From a virus: a stretch of DNA of 64,000 bases. The stretch covers positions 1 through 64,000 of the IMG/VR virus record IMGVR_UViG_3300035242_000035; one strand, written 5' to 3'. Positions within the stretch are counted from its first letter, which is position 1. The number at the start of each line of letters is the position of its first letter. The notes under the pieces are model-generated. The model was not told where the DNA came from. It searched no databases and worked only from the letters and a program-made list of their open reading frames with translations. Shown piece by piece: positions 1 through 7,828 of this stretch. Both the position numbers and the translations under genes were made by a program.

Positions 1-160
1 AGTCCACCAGAGCAGCGGAGCTCTCAGGGCGGTCACGCCCGCCATACCATTGCCACCGGCGCAGCTCGGCGCTCATCGCCCAGGCCCACTGGTGCGCATC
101 GCAGAACTCCTGCCGGAGCGGCGTGGGCGCGCGGCAGACCGGGCACCGTGACCGACTCAC
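1..160 (-). CDS. Putative zinc-binding protein, truncated by window edge
   Basis: Leftward gene whose 3' end lies outside the window. I start it at the GTG at 160 because this codon overlaps the stop of the upstream 157-318 gene (GTGA), the coupling used throughout this genome. The 53 visible residues contain C6-x2-C9 and a later C20-D-A-H23, a plausible zinc site, followed by an aromatic-rich segment (WAWAM, WQWYGG). It is the third gene of a short operon starting at 590. Function unknown; the C-C-C-H pattern could also be the start of an HNH fold. Confidence 0.6.
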   Translation of the reverse strand, partial: MSRSRCPVCRAPTPLRQEFCDAHQWAWAMSAELRRWQWYGGRDRPESSAALVD

Positions 161-318
161 CGTCCGTGCCTCGCGCCCACCTCCATCGACAGCCAGAGTA
201 GGCCGGACGCGAGCATCAGCGACGAGTTCTCCAGGTCACCCGCGAGCGTGAGGTACAAGCCCAGGATGGCGCTGCCGCCGGCGGGGATCAGCGCAAGGGC
301 CGAGCAGCCGCGCCTCAT
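157..318 (-). CDS. Small membrane protein, 53 aa
   Basis: Short leftward gene coupled at both ends: its ATG overlaps the stop of the 315-590 gene (ATGA) and its TGA overlaps the GTG of the next gene (GTGA). The peptide has a hydrophobic stretch near residues 6-26 and a second around residues 34-44, so it is probably an inner-membrane protein with one or two helices. No family recognised. A lysis or superinfection role is possible, but nothing in the sequence shows it. Confidence 0.6.
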   Translation of the reverse strand: MRRGCSALALIPAGGSAILGLYLTLAGDLENSSLMLASGLLWLSMEVGARHGR

Positions 319-590
319 CGCTGCCTGTCCATCAGAGCCAGGAGGTCGAGCGGGTGCCCGTCGTCATCCCGACCGTCCGGCGGATCCGCCTCCTCGACGG
401 CCCGCTCCGCCGCGTAGTTCGGCGACATCCTCCGCCGCGTCCCGGTTGACGTGGACCAGGAGCCCTCGTACGAGCGCCCGACGGGGAGATCTTCCATGAG
501 GTCGTCACCGGCCGGATTCTCCTCGGCGTCGGTGCCTTCCTCGAACTCGGACGTGGCTGGCCGCGGCTTCCTCGGGGTGTTCTTCTTCAT
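315..590 (-). CDS. Acidic hypothetical protein, 91 aa
   Basis: First gene of the leftmost leftward operon. The start is supported by an AAAGGAGAGG ribosome-binding sequence about 10 bases upstream of the ATG at 590. The protein begins with a basic KKNTPRKPRP patch, then a strongly acidic low-complexity segment (residues about 14-33), then a region that includes TRRR and a second acidic cluster. It looks largely disordered. No homolog recognised. Confidence 0.6.
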   Translation of the reverse strand: MKKNTPRKPRPATSEFEEGTDAEENPAGDDLMEDLPVGRSYEGSWSTSTGTRRRMSPNYAAERAVEEADPPDGRDDDGHPLDLLALMDRQR

Positions 591-619
591 GCGCTTGGAA
601 CCTCTCCTTTCGGGTGTGA

Positions 620-648
620 GGTGTAGGCTTATGGCGCCCCGCGGTCAA
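620..648 (-). promoter_or_regulatory. Weak candidate promoter for the 590 operon
   Basis: Reading leftward there is TTGACC at 648-643, a 17-base spacer and TACACC at 625-620, ahead of the strong ribosome-binding site of the 315-590 gene. The -10 match is poor, so this is only a suggestion based on position. Confidence 0.25.
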
Positions 649-753
649 CCGCCGAGTCCTCATGTCGGATCCAGCACTTGCATCTCAGGCCGCTCGCGGA
701 CGAGACTGCCGCGCGTCAAGATGCGTAGTGGCTTGTGATACTCGGAGGTGGGC

Positions 754-1137
754 ATGCGCTCGCTTGTGTGGTGGTCCGCGATGGTTCTGGGCGTGGTGAC
801 GGTCGGGGTGGCCGTGGCTGGTGGAGGCGTCGACCTTGGACGGTGGGTCGAGTACGGCACGGTGAGGTGTGGGCCCAAGCGCCAGGTGTTGCCGGCGCCT
901 CAGGGCAAGACGGATTCCCTCGGATCCGTCGACATCTGGAACCGCGGGGACGAGAAGATCTATGTCGGCGGTCCTGCTGTCGAGATCGGACAGGGCATCT
1001 TCATCGAGCCCGGCGGGCATGTGACGACCTCTACGCCGGCCGGCTCGAAGTATTGCGTGGCAGAGAAGCCGCAGACGCCGGGAGGTCAGACCGTTCTCCG
1101 TTACCTCGCCAAGTCTTTGCCGGAGGGCTCGAAATGA
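754..1137 (+). CDS. Exported protein of unknown function, 127 aa
   Basis: First gene of the rightward group at the left of the window. ATG 754 is chosen over the upstream GTG at 748 because GGAGG at 744-748 is well placed for it. The N-terminus (residues about 3-24) is a signal peptide or anchor ending near VAVAGGGV. The mature part is short and rich in beta-forming residues and glycine. Its stop overlaps the next start (ATGA). With the next two genes it forms a set of exported proteins, perhaps tail or virion decoration proteins. Confidence 0.7.
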   Translation: MRSLVWWSAMVLGVVTVGVAVAGGGVDLGRWVEYGTVRCGPKRQVLPAPQGKTDSLGSVDIWNRGDEKIYVGGPAVEIGQGIFIEPGGHVTTSTPAGSKYCVAEKPQTPGGQTVLRYLAKSLPEGSK

Positions 1138-1538
1138 AGAGGCGTTCGGTGATCGTCGCGCTGTTGGTCGTCACCATTGCTGGCTCTGGTACGTGGTGGG
1201 CTTCTGAGGCGCGGGCGTATTCCGCCAACCCCCAGGCGCAGTTCGGGCAGATCGCGTGCCTGACGACGGCGACCCTGGTCCCCGCCACGAGCCTGAACGG
1301 GCGTGAAGGGATTCAGCTTTGCAACGAGGGTTCAGCGGCCATTTACTTCGGGATCACCACTGCGTCCTCCTGCTCTGCCTCTGGGCTGACGACCGCCACC
1401 GGTACGCCGGTCAAAGCCGGCGCGTGTTGGTCGGGAGCGGTCTCTTACAACAAGGCCACCGGCACAGTGAAGGTCTGCTGCATCGCGGCCGCGAACCAGG
1501 TGGCGCCGGCAGACACCCGCTGGTTGGAGTTGGGCTAA
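1134..1538 (+). CDS. Exported cysteine-containing protein, 134 aa
   Basis: Starts at ATG 1134, overlapping the previous stop and preceded by GGAGGG. Residues 1-26 form a clear signal peptide (MKRR, hydrophobic core, cleavage expected after SEARA). The mature protein carries several cysteines (LTTA after C, CNEGS, SSCSAS, GACWSG, VCCIAA), suggesting disulfides outside the cytoplasm. The Gly/Thr-rich beta pattern resembles small phage virion-associated proteins, but no family is recognised. Confidence 0.7.
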   Translation: MKRRSVIVALLVVTIAGSGTWWASEARAYSANPQAQFGQIACLTTATLVPATSLNGREGIQLCNEGSAAIYFGITTASSCSASGLTTATGTPVKAGACWSGAVSYNKATGTVKVCCIAAANQVAPADTRWLELG

Positions 1539-2284
1539 TGCGGCGGCGTCTTGCCTTCGCCGCAGCCGCTGCAGGCAGCATCGCAACGGCCGCCCTCCTG
1601 ATGGTTCTCGGCGCCACGCCGCCGCAGGTGTCCCCGTTCTCGATGACGGCGCCGCTGGGCTGCAGCGGCGATTGCACCTTCAACACGCTCGACGCAGGAA
1701 CGATCCGGGCAAACAGCATCACAGCGGGCATCATCGACGCTGGGACGCTCTATGTGGCGGGGACCGTCTGCCTGGATCCACCGACGTGCGCAGTGAGCAT
1801 CTCGAACATCGTGAATCAGATGGTGTTCCAGGCTCCGATCAATGGCGGACGTTTCGCAGGCGACCTCTACTGCGGGAACGTTTGCAAGATGGGCTCGAAC
1901 TTCGCCGACTATGTGGCGGTGACCGGAGGGAACAGCGGCGTAGGCACCACATGGACTGCGACCTCGAGCGGGTCCAATAGCGGGTTCAACTTTATCCCCA
2001 AGGGGAACGATGGTCTTAAGGTCAACTCGCTCAAGACGCTCGTCGTCCATGGTACAGGGACCGCGCAGCAGGCCATCGAGGCGGGGCTTACGACGACCGA
2101 CGGCGCGGGGTCGGCACCCGTGACATTCGGCACGGTTTTCGGTGACGCGCCATTTTGCGTCTGCTCGACCGCCAATGGATCCGGCGATGCCTGCGGACAT
2201 GGCGGCACCACCACGAGCGCAGTCACCCTTCTCTCCACGCCGGGCGCGAAGGAAATCAATTATATTTGCATCGGCGCGCGCTGA
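1538..2284 (+). CDS. Exported beta-rich protein, possible tail or structural protein
   Basis: 248 residues starting at ATG 1538, which overlaps the preceding TAA. Residues 1-27 look like a signal peptide or anchor (RRRLAF then an Ala-rich core). The body has repeated beta-strand-like units (FNTLDAGTIRANSITAG, IIDAGTLYVAG) of the kind found in phage fibre or trimeric stalk proteins, followed by a Gly/Ser/Thr-rich part and a C-terminal CVCSTANGSGDACG cysteine cluster. Structural assignment is inferred from composition only. Confidence 0.65.
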   Translation: MRRRLAFAAAAAGSIATAALLMVLGATPPQVSPFSMTAPLGCSGDCTFNTLDAGTIRANSITAGIIDAGTLYVAGTVCLDPPTCAVSISNIVNQMVFQAPINGGRFAGDLYCGNVCKMGSNFADYVAVTGGNSGVGTTWTATSSGSNSGFNFIPKGNDGLKVNSLKTLVVHGTGTAQQAIEAGLTTTDGAGSAPVTFGTVFGDAPFCVCSTANGSGDACGHGGTTTSAVTLLSTPGAKEINYICIGAR

Positions 2285-2361
2285 GCACGCCGAGTAACCC
2301 GCGTAAACCAGCAGTAACCGGAGACTCGACGCCAGTGCAGAACCCAATAAGAGGAGACGTG

Positions 2362-2583
2362 GTGCTGTTCACCCAGGGAGCACCGTATTTCGACCCTCCG
2401 CAGGAGCTACCGGCAATTGTCCGGTCGCTCTCATACGATTCGCTCAAGCCGAATCTCGTGCTGCTCGGCGGGGCTCCAGAGGACACCACCATGATGAAGG
2501 AGTTCGACACATTCAGGGCCGCTGTCGAACACAACGCTGATGGAGGTGTGGGCACATGGCGCTGGCCGCACGAGGCGGATTAG
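2362..2583 (+). CDS. Hypothetical protein, 73 aa
   Basis: Starts at GTG 2362 (GTG 2359 is also possible) with GAGGAG at 2351-2356 as the ribosome-binding site. The peptide (VLFTQGAPYFDPPQELP at its start) has no recognised domain. It lies between the exported proteins and the lytic transglycosylase, six bases before the latter, so it is probably cotranscribed with it. Confidence 0.55.
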   Translation: MLFTQGAPYFDPPQELPAIVRSLSYDSLKPNLVLLGGAPEDTTMMKEFDTFRAAVEHNADGGVGTWRWPHEAD

Positions 2584-2589
2584 CCGGCA

Positions 2590-3093
2590 ATGAACGTGGC
2601 CAACCTCCCCAGAGCGCTCGTCGAGTGGGCCACGCACTTCGCGGACGCCGGCCGGGCGCACGAGGTGGACCCGTTCCTGCTCGCGGCCATCTGCTGGCGC
2701 GAGAGCCGAGGCGGCAGCGTCCTGAAGCCACCTGGCCCGGCAGGGGTTGGCGACGGAGGGCACGGGCGCGGGCTGATGCAGATCGACAACCGCGCCTGGA
2801 AGGACTGGGTCTTCCAGACGCCACTCGATAAACCGCAATGGCAGGACCCCCGCTACAACATCCTGAAAGGCGCCGAGATCCTGTCCGGCTACGTAGGCGA
2901 GCTGGGCGCGGAGCTCCCCGGCGTGGCGGCCTACAATGCCGGGCCGGGGGCAGTGCGCGCGGTCCTCAAGAGATCGGCGAACGTCTCCGCCCACGTCCTC
3001 CTCCACCGCCTGGACCTCATCACCACCGGGAAGAACTACGTCAGCGACGTGCTGGCGACGCGCAGCAGGTTCACGCCGAAGTCGCGCGTTTAG
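2590..3093 (+). CDS. Lytic transglycosylase, SLT type
   Basis: 167-residue peptidoglycan-cleaving enzyme of the soluble-lytic-transglycosylase fold. Visible hallmarks are the catalytic ES motif in ICWRESRGG (Glu near residue 38), the GRGLMQIDNRAW segment around residues 60-71, and the AAYNAGPGAV motif around residues 115-124. No signal peptide is present, so it either rides in the virion as a wall-penetrating enzyme or relies on a holin. Its last 23 bases overlap the convergent Mom-family gene. Confidence 0.85.
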   Translation: MNVANLPRALVEWATHFADAGRAHEVDPFLLAAICWRESRGGSVLKPPGPAGVGDGGHGRGLMQIDNRAWKDWVFQTPLDKPQWQDPRYNILKGAEILSGYVGELGAELPGVAAYNAGPGAVRAVLKRSANVSAHVLLHRLDLITTGKNYVSDVLATRSRFTPKSRV

Positions 3094-3895
3094 GGTTGGC
3101 GGGGACGAGATCCTCCCATGTTGGGAACGGGAGCCCGGCTGGGAGCGCTCTTTTGACTGCGCGGTGCAGGCCCCAGACGTAGCGCAGGTTGCCGCCGTGC
3201 CTCAGCGGCCTGGCGATCCTCGCGAGCCATTCCGTCATCCAGGTCGCCACGTCCTCGCCGCGCGCTGGCGGTTTCGCCCCGAAGCGCGTCAGGGTGGAGA
3301 TGGCGTAGCGGGCCCCGGTCTCGCCAGCCCGGGCCTTCTGGATGGCCCTCGGAGAGAAGATGGTCCCGTCCGGCAGCAGCTGGTGGACCCGCGCCTTCGA
3401 GCGGCCCGTGTAGACCCCGTTGTGGGCGCGGTAGATGGTCCCGAGGTGCCCGGGCATGACCACCGAGCCGTCGACCCGCGTCCGGCGCACCGGGTCGGAG
3501 AACGAGACGACCCCCGCGAACCCCTGGCGCGCGAGCAGCTCGAAGCACCTCCCCAGGAACCACGTCTCTCCGTTCGCCGGCACGTCGTCGAGCAGCACCA
3601 GGCGCCCCAGGTCGAGGCATTCCGCGGGCGGCGCCGGGATGGCGGAGAGCGCCTCCGCCCGGGCTGGCACGGAGAAGATGGCCGCGCCGACCACCTGCCC
3701 CGCGCGGCACAGGCCGAACTGCCGACGCGCCGCCGGGACGGAACCAGAGCAGTGGTGGGCGAGCACGAAGTCCTTCACCGGCCCGCACTTGCGCGCGAAC
3801 TCCACCACCTCGTAGAGGCGGGTCTGGATTGGCTCGCCCGCCGGCCGGTAGTTGGCGCGCCCAGATCGCCAGCGCTGCGTGAAGTCCACGTTCAT
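3071..3895 (-). CDS. mom: Mom-family DNA modification acyltransferase
   Basis: 274 residues with the conserved core of the phage Mu Mom family, a GNAT-like fold that hypermodifies adenine in phage DNA. The diagnostic run is LGRLVLLDDVPANGETWFL at residues 97-114, then GVVSFSDP (128-135), a GHLGTIYRAHN block (149-159) and YTGRSK (162-167). The family is known to shield phage DNA from restriction; the exact group added here cannot be told. It lies 73 bases downstream of the vWA gene and may be the last gene of the kinase/phosphatase operon. No Com-like translational activator is visible beside it. Confidence 0.85.
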   Translation of the reverse strand: MNVDFTQRWRSGRANYRPAGEPIQTRLYEVVEFARKCGPVKDFVLAHHCSGSVPAARRQFGLCRAGQVVGAAIFSVPARAEALSAIPAPPAECLDLGRLVLLDDVPANGETWFLGRCFELLARQGFAGVVSFSDPVRRTRVDGSVVMPGHLGTIYRAHNGVYTGRSKARVHQLLPDGTIFSPRAIQKARAGETGARYAISTLTRFGAKPPARGEDVATWMTEWLARIARPLRHGGNLRYVWGLHRAVKRALPAGLPFPTWEDLVPANPKRATSA

Positions 3896-3968
3896 CGGCC
3901 AGCTCCTCGCGGGAGGGTGACGCCCCTTGTCGCGTGCGAGCGGCCAGGGGCGCCCGTTCTCGCGACGA

Positions 3969-4766
3969 TCATGGCGCTCCGAAGCCGCCGGCCGAGGCCG
4001 CCTGGAAGTTCACCGCCGCCTGGGAGGCGCGCACGGCGGACTGTGAGAAGACCTGGAACGCCTGCCGGATGGACGACGCGTCGTTGCTGGGCGTGAGGAT
4101 CCACTTGTCCTCGATGCCCATGGCGCTGAACACCTTCCGGAAGTCGGTCTGCCCGTCGGCGATCCCCATCGCCGCCACGATGTGCGTCTCGGCCCGCCGC
4201 ATGTCCGTGACGATCTTCGCCACGTCGCTGGCGCTGGCGCGCTTGGAGTGGAGGTCCGCGCCGTCGGTGATGATGAGCGTCACCGTGCGGCACACCACGC
4301 CGCTGTTGGAGAAGTCCTGGGCCTTGGCCAGCACCGTGCCCAGGAGGAGCACGGTCTGGTCGTAGAGCGGGGTGCCCCCGGCGGCCCAGTAGTTGGACCC
4401 CTGCTCCATCTTCGGCACCTTGTTGACCGGCTGGTAGGGGAACAACACCCGGCCGTTCAGCAGGCGGGTGTGCGCCAGGATGGCGTCGGCCTGCTTGCTG
4501 GCGCGGAGCGCGTCGAGGACGAGGTTGTGGCCGTCGCAGACCACCTGCTCGTTGTGGGCCTCGGAGATCGACCCCGAGTCGTCGGGGAGGATGGAGACCA
4601 GCACCACCTCGCTGGACTGCACGTCATCCACGGTGATGCCGAGCCCGGCCTGAATCTGGGCGCCGAGGTCGCCCACGGCGAGGACCTGGGCGGACTCGGG
4701 CGAGAGGATGCCATCGGACTGGGCGCCCTGGAAAAGCTGGTCGACTGCGGTATTGCTCGAAGACAT
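3969..4766 (-). CDS. vWA domain protein, TerY/YegL type
   Basis: 265 residues. The MIDAS metal site is visible as D62-D-S64-G-S66 (DDSGSIS), with the GGTPLYD threonine loop and the TLIITDGAD strand supplying the later metal ligands. No signal peptide, so it is cytoplasmic. In cellular TerY-P and E. coli yegI-yegK-yegL clusters a vWA protein of this kind sits with a PP2C phosphatase and a protein kinase, exactly as here, and is thought to be a scaffold or target. The ribosome-binding site is AAGGAG inside an ACCCAAGGAG leader shared with the 4858-5919 gene. Confidence 0.85.
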   Translation of the reverse strand: MSSSNTAVDQLFQGAQSDGILSPESAQVLAVGDLGAQIQAGLGITVDDVQSSEVVLVSILPDDSGSISEAHNEQVVCDGHNLVLDALRASKQADAILAHTRLLNGRVLFPYQPVNKVPKMEQGSNYWAAGGTPLYDQTVLLLGTVLAKAQDFSNSGVVCRTVTLIITDGADLHSKRASASDVAKIVTDMRRAETHIVAAMGIADGQTDFRKVFSAMGIEDKWILTPSNDASSIRQAFQVFSQSAVRASQAAVNFQAASAGGFGAP

Positions 4767-4857
4767 TCGCGGTTCTCCTTGGGTTCTGCGGGTTCTCAGC
4801 TGGTTGAAGGCCGCCGCCGGCGACGTGCAGGCGGCGGGCGTGGCGAAACGGCCAAAC

Positions 4858-5919
4858 CTACATCCCCGGCCACGAGTCCATTGGCTGGGTGGACTTCACC
4901 AGGGTCATGCCGGCGGCGCCGAACCGCTGGAGCGCCTGCTCGGCGTCGGCCGTGTAGTCCGCGATGAACCCGCCCTTGCCGTCCGGCACGGTCACCGCCG
5001 ACATGCAGTCGGTCAGCACGTAGACCTTCTTCGCCAGCGCGGGGTCCTGGGTGGCGATCTCCGAGAGCAGGTCGTCGATGGAGCTCTTCACGCAGTGGCT
5101 GGCGGCCTGCCCGGCGATGACCACCGCGTCGGCGCCGAGGAGTGTCTTCAGGAAGGCCGTGTTCCGCTGGGCGAGCGGCTGACCGTCGTGGCGGGTGAGC
5201 ACCTCAGGGCGGAGGACGGAGTAGTTCTCGGTGAGCGGGTTCCCACCCTTCACCTCGCACCAAGACTGGGTGCCGCGGACGAAGGCGTGGAACAGCCGGG
5301 CCTCGTGGATGGTCCCGACGAGGGCGTGGCCGTCGCTGCCGAGCAGGCAGTGGGGCGGCCAGAGGTAGAGCCTGTACTTGCCGGCCTGCTCGAGCTGTTC
5401 GCAGTAGTGGCGGACCTGCCCCATCAGCCAGGTGTAGTTGCCGTTGCACAGCCACGGCGTCATGGCCGGGTTTGGCTTCACCTCGCCGGCCAGCACCTGC
5501 GCGGTGGAAATCTCCCGGAACGGGGCGGCCGGGCTCCCGTCGGCCTGCTGCCAGAACGAGGGGAAGAAGATTTGGTAGGCAAAGTGGGTGTCGAGCGTCG
5601 TCGTGATGCTGGTGATGCGCGGGAGGTTGCCGTAGATGAACTCGGCGATCCTGGCGCTGTCCTCAATGGCGCCGCGGCCGCTGCGGCCGCCGACGTAGAG
5701 CGTGCCCTGGGGCAGGCAGAAGTCCTTCTGCACGTCGATCAGCAGCAGGTGGGCGCGGAGCTTGTCCGTCGCCGCGGCGCGGACGTTGTGCGCCCGGCGG
5801 AAGTCGTCGGCGTGGGTGAGCAGAGTCTGCTGGTTGGGGGTGTAATCCCACGCGGCGGAGCGGTCGCGCGCGTAGAACGCTGGAGCTGGGGTCTGGGACG
5901 GCGAGGTGCTGGCTTTCAT
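4858..5919 (-). CDS. Nicotinamidase/isochorismatase-type cysteine hydrolase
   Basis: 353 residues, longer than the usual 200 or so because of an N-terminal extension and insertions. The nicotinamidase active site looks complete: D62 in LLIDVQKDF, the D110-T-H112 metal site, WPPHC with H190, K224 in VKGGNP, and nucleophile C276 in GQAASHCV after the cis-peptide loop. Expected chemistry is hydrolysis of nicotinamide to nicotinate in NAD salvage, although other amide substrates are possible. It lies between the kinase and vWA genes, so its substrate or product may belong to that circuit. Confidence 0.8.
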   Translation of the reverse strand: MKASTSPSQTPAPAFYARDRSAAWDYTPNQQTLLTHADDFRRAHNVRAAATDKLRAHLLLIDVQKDFCLPQGTLYVGGRSGRGAIEDSARIAEFIYGNLPRITSITTTLDTHFAYQIFFPSFWQQADGSPAAPFREISTAQVLAGEVKPNPAMTPWLCNGNYTWLMGQVRHYCEQLEQAGKYRLYLWPPHCLLGSDGHALVGTIHEARLFHAFVRGTQSWCEVKGGNPLTENYSVLRPEVLTRHDGQPLAQRNTAFLKTLLGADAVVIAGQAASHCVKSSIDDLLSEIATQDPALAKKVYVLTDCMSAVTVPDGKGGFIADYTADAEQALQRFGAAGMTLVKSTQPMDSWPGM

Positions 5920-5956
5920 GTGCGGCTCCTTGGGTGCTGCGGGTTGCGGTTGTGAA

Positions 5957-7828
5957 TCAGTGGAACGTCAGGGCGACGATCTTCTTGGGGCTCACAACGC
6001 AGAGCCCGCGCGCGGCGGCGATGAGAGAGCAGCTCGCGTCTACGAAGGGCTCGGCGTCCGAGAAGACGCGGGTCTCGGTCGGCGCGCCGTTCTGGAGCTC
6101 GACGCGGATCACGCCGTCGTCGGTGGGGCAGAGGAGCAAGTCCCCCGCGGCGCACCTGCCGTGGACGTTGGCGAGCCACGAGTTGGAGTTTGCCGGAGCC
6201 TCCAACTGGCCGAGGACGTCCCCGTTCCGACCGAGGACGACGCAGTAGTTGATGAGGCGGCCGCGGAGTTGGGTCGCCACGAAGAGCCAAGCGCGCCGCT
6301 CGTTGATCGCGCAGGCGGCGTCGAGGATCTGCCCTGGCATCGCCGGCAGCTTCACCGTGTCCCGCAGCCCGCGCTTCTCGGCGTCGAACGTGAATCCCAC
6401 GCTGACGGCACCGGCGCGGTAGAAGCCCACGCCGAACGTAGGGCCGACCCAGAAGCGAGTCTGTCCCTGCAGCACATCGCCGATGATCTCGGGCCCGAGC
6501 TGCGCGTCGCGGTGTAGGCGCCCGCCGTGCGCCCAGTAGATGTGCGCCGGGTTGCACCCGAAGACGGGGCGGCCCTGGCTGGTGTCAACCGAGTAGACCT
6601 GCGACGCAACCGTGGACGGGACGCGCACCACCTCCCCGCCGAGCGCGAGGTAGGTGTCGGGCCCGCGGATGGCGTAGGTCACCCCCGCCCGGAGCGGGCC
6701 ACCGTAGACCGCCTTGCCGTCTTCGCGGACGAACGAGCTGCCCTCCCAGGCCAGCCAGCGCACGTCCCCGCCGTCGAGGCAGGTGTGGACGACCTCGCCC
6801 CGGGTCTCGAAGACCGTGGTGGCGGATACGCGGCCGCGCGCGGCCACGACGCGCGTCGCGGTGGCCTGGGCGTGCGGCTGGCAGGTAGGGCAGGAGCCCC
6901 GCGCATGCTCCCTGCCGCAGGACGAGCACGTCTGGAAGTGCAGCTGCTCCAGCAGCGGACGCGGGAGCGCTGCGCGGGCGTCGCGCGCGAAGGTCTGGTC
7001 GAAGTGGTGGAGCAGGTCATGTGGAAGGCTCTCCGCCGGCATGGCGGGCTTCGGGTACTGCACCTCGGGGTGGAGCACCGTCACCCGGCGCAGCGGACGC
7101 GCCGCTGGCGGGATGCGCTTCATCGCGTCCTTGGGCCTGTGGATGCCGCCGAAGGGCCCGACGCAGAGGAGGCTCTGGAAAAGGAGCGCGTGGAAGGCGT
7201 ACCAGTCGGAGAGCTCGTTGTGGGGCTTCGTGAGCACCGGGGTGGGGGCGCTGGCCTCGCAGAGCAGGGGGTCCACGAACCGCTCGGTGAAGACCGAGCT
7301 GAGGTAGGACCGCGCGGCGGAGCGGAACTGGAAGCTGTCCGCGTCGACGATGGAGATGCCAGCGGTTTTCACCAGCACGTTCAGGTCGTTGAAATCGCCG
7401 ATCACCACGCCGTTCCGGTGGAGGGCGGCCACCGCCTCGTGCAGCTCCAGGAAGACCTTCACCACGCTCCCGCCGCCGACGGTCCGCCGGAAGGCGGGTT
7501 CGCCGTACCGCATGATGGGCTCGGCCCCGCGCACCAGCGACATCGTGTACCCGAGGACTACCTTCCCGGCCCGGTCGGTCGCCAGTTCCTGCGGCGCAAC
7601 CACCTGCCGGGGCAGTCCCTTCGGGAAGTCGCGGAGCTTCGTCTGGTGCTCGAGGATCCTTGTCCTGGCCGCCTGCTGCTGGTCCGGCATCCCGGTGAAG
7701 TCCGCGTGCTCCGGGGGCTTGTAGAGCTTCAGGGCCGTGCCGATGTCGTACACCTCCGCCTCGCCCCCGCGGCCGAGCAGCTGCGCGGGCGACACGCGGA
7801 CCAACTTCCCCGCGAGGTAGACGTTCAT
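5957..7828 (-). CDS. YegI-type protein kinase with zinc ribbon and C-terminal propeller-like domain
   Basis: 623 residues. Residues 1-300 form a divergent Ser/Thr kinase: glycine loop GRGGEAEVY (19-27), Lys in LKLYK (near 34), catalytic loop GDFNDLN (D145, N150) and DAD in place of DFG (162-164). Residues 301-316 are a zinc ribbon (CSSC, then CPTC). The rest has repeated beta segments suggesting a propeller-like sensor domain. The kinase part matches E. coli YegI (COG4248). Start ATG 7828 overlaps the PP2C stop (ATGA), implying coupled synthesis of kinase and phosphatase. Confidence 0.85.
   Translation of the reverse strand: MNVYLAGKLVRVSPAQLLGRGGEAEVYDIGTALKLYKPPEHADFTGMPDQQQAARTRILEHQTKLRDFPKGLPRQVVAPQELATDRAGKVVLGYTMSLVRGAEPIMRYGEPAFRRTVGGGSVVKVFLELHEAVAALHRNGVVIGDFNDLNVLVKTAGISIVDADSFQFRSAARSYLSSVFTERFVDPLLCEASAPTPVLTKPHNELSDWYAFHALLFQSLLCVGPFGGIHRPKDAMKRIPPAARPLRRVTVLHPEVQYPKPAMPAESLPHDLLHHFDQTFARDARAALPRPLLEQLHFQTCSSCGREHARGSCPTCQPHAQATATRVVAARGRVSATTVFETRGEVVHTCLDGGDVRWLAWEGSSFVREDGKAVYGGPLRAGVTYAIRGPDTYLALGGEVVRVPSTVASQVYSVDTSQGRPVFGCNPAHIYWAHGGRLHRDAQLGPEIIGDVLQGQTRFWVGPTFGVGFYRAGAVSVGFTFDAEKRGLRDTVKLPAMPGQILDAACAINERRAWLFVATQLRGRLINYCVVLGRNGDVLGQLEAPANSNSWLANVHGRCAAGDLLLCPTDDGVIRVELQNGAPTETRVFSDAEPFVDASCSLIAAARGLCVVSPKKIVALTFH

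Noticed and set aside
3090-3788. Long Arg/Gly/Ala-rich frames opposite or out of phase with real genes
   Set aside because: They are shadows caused by high GC; composition is abnormal and each real frame has family motifs and better start signals.
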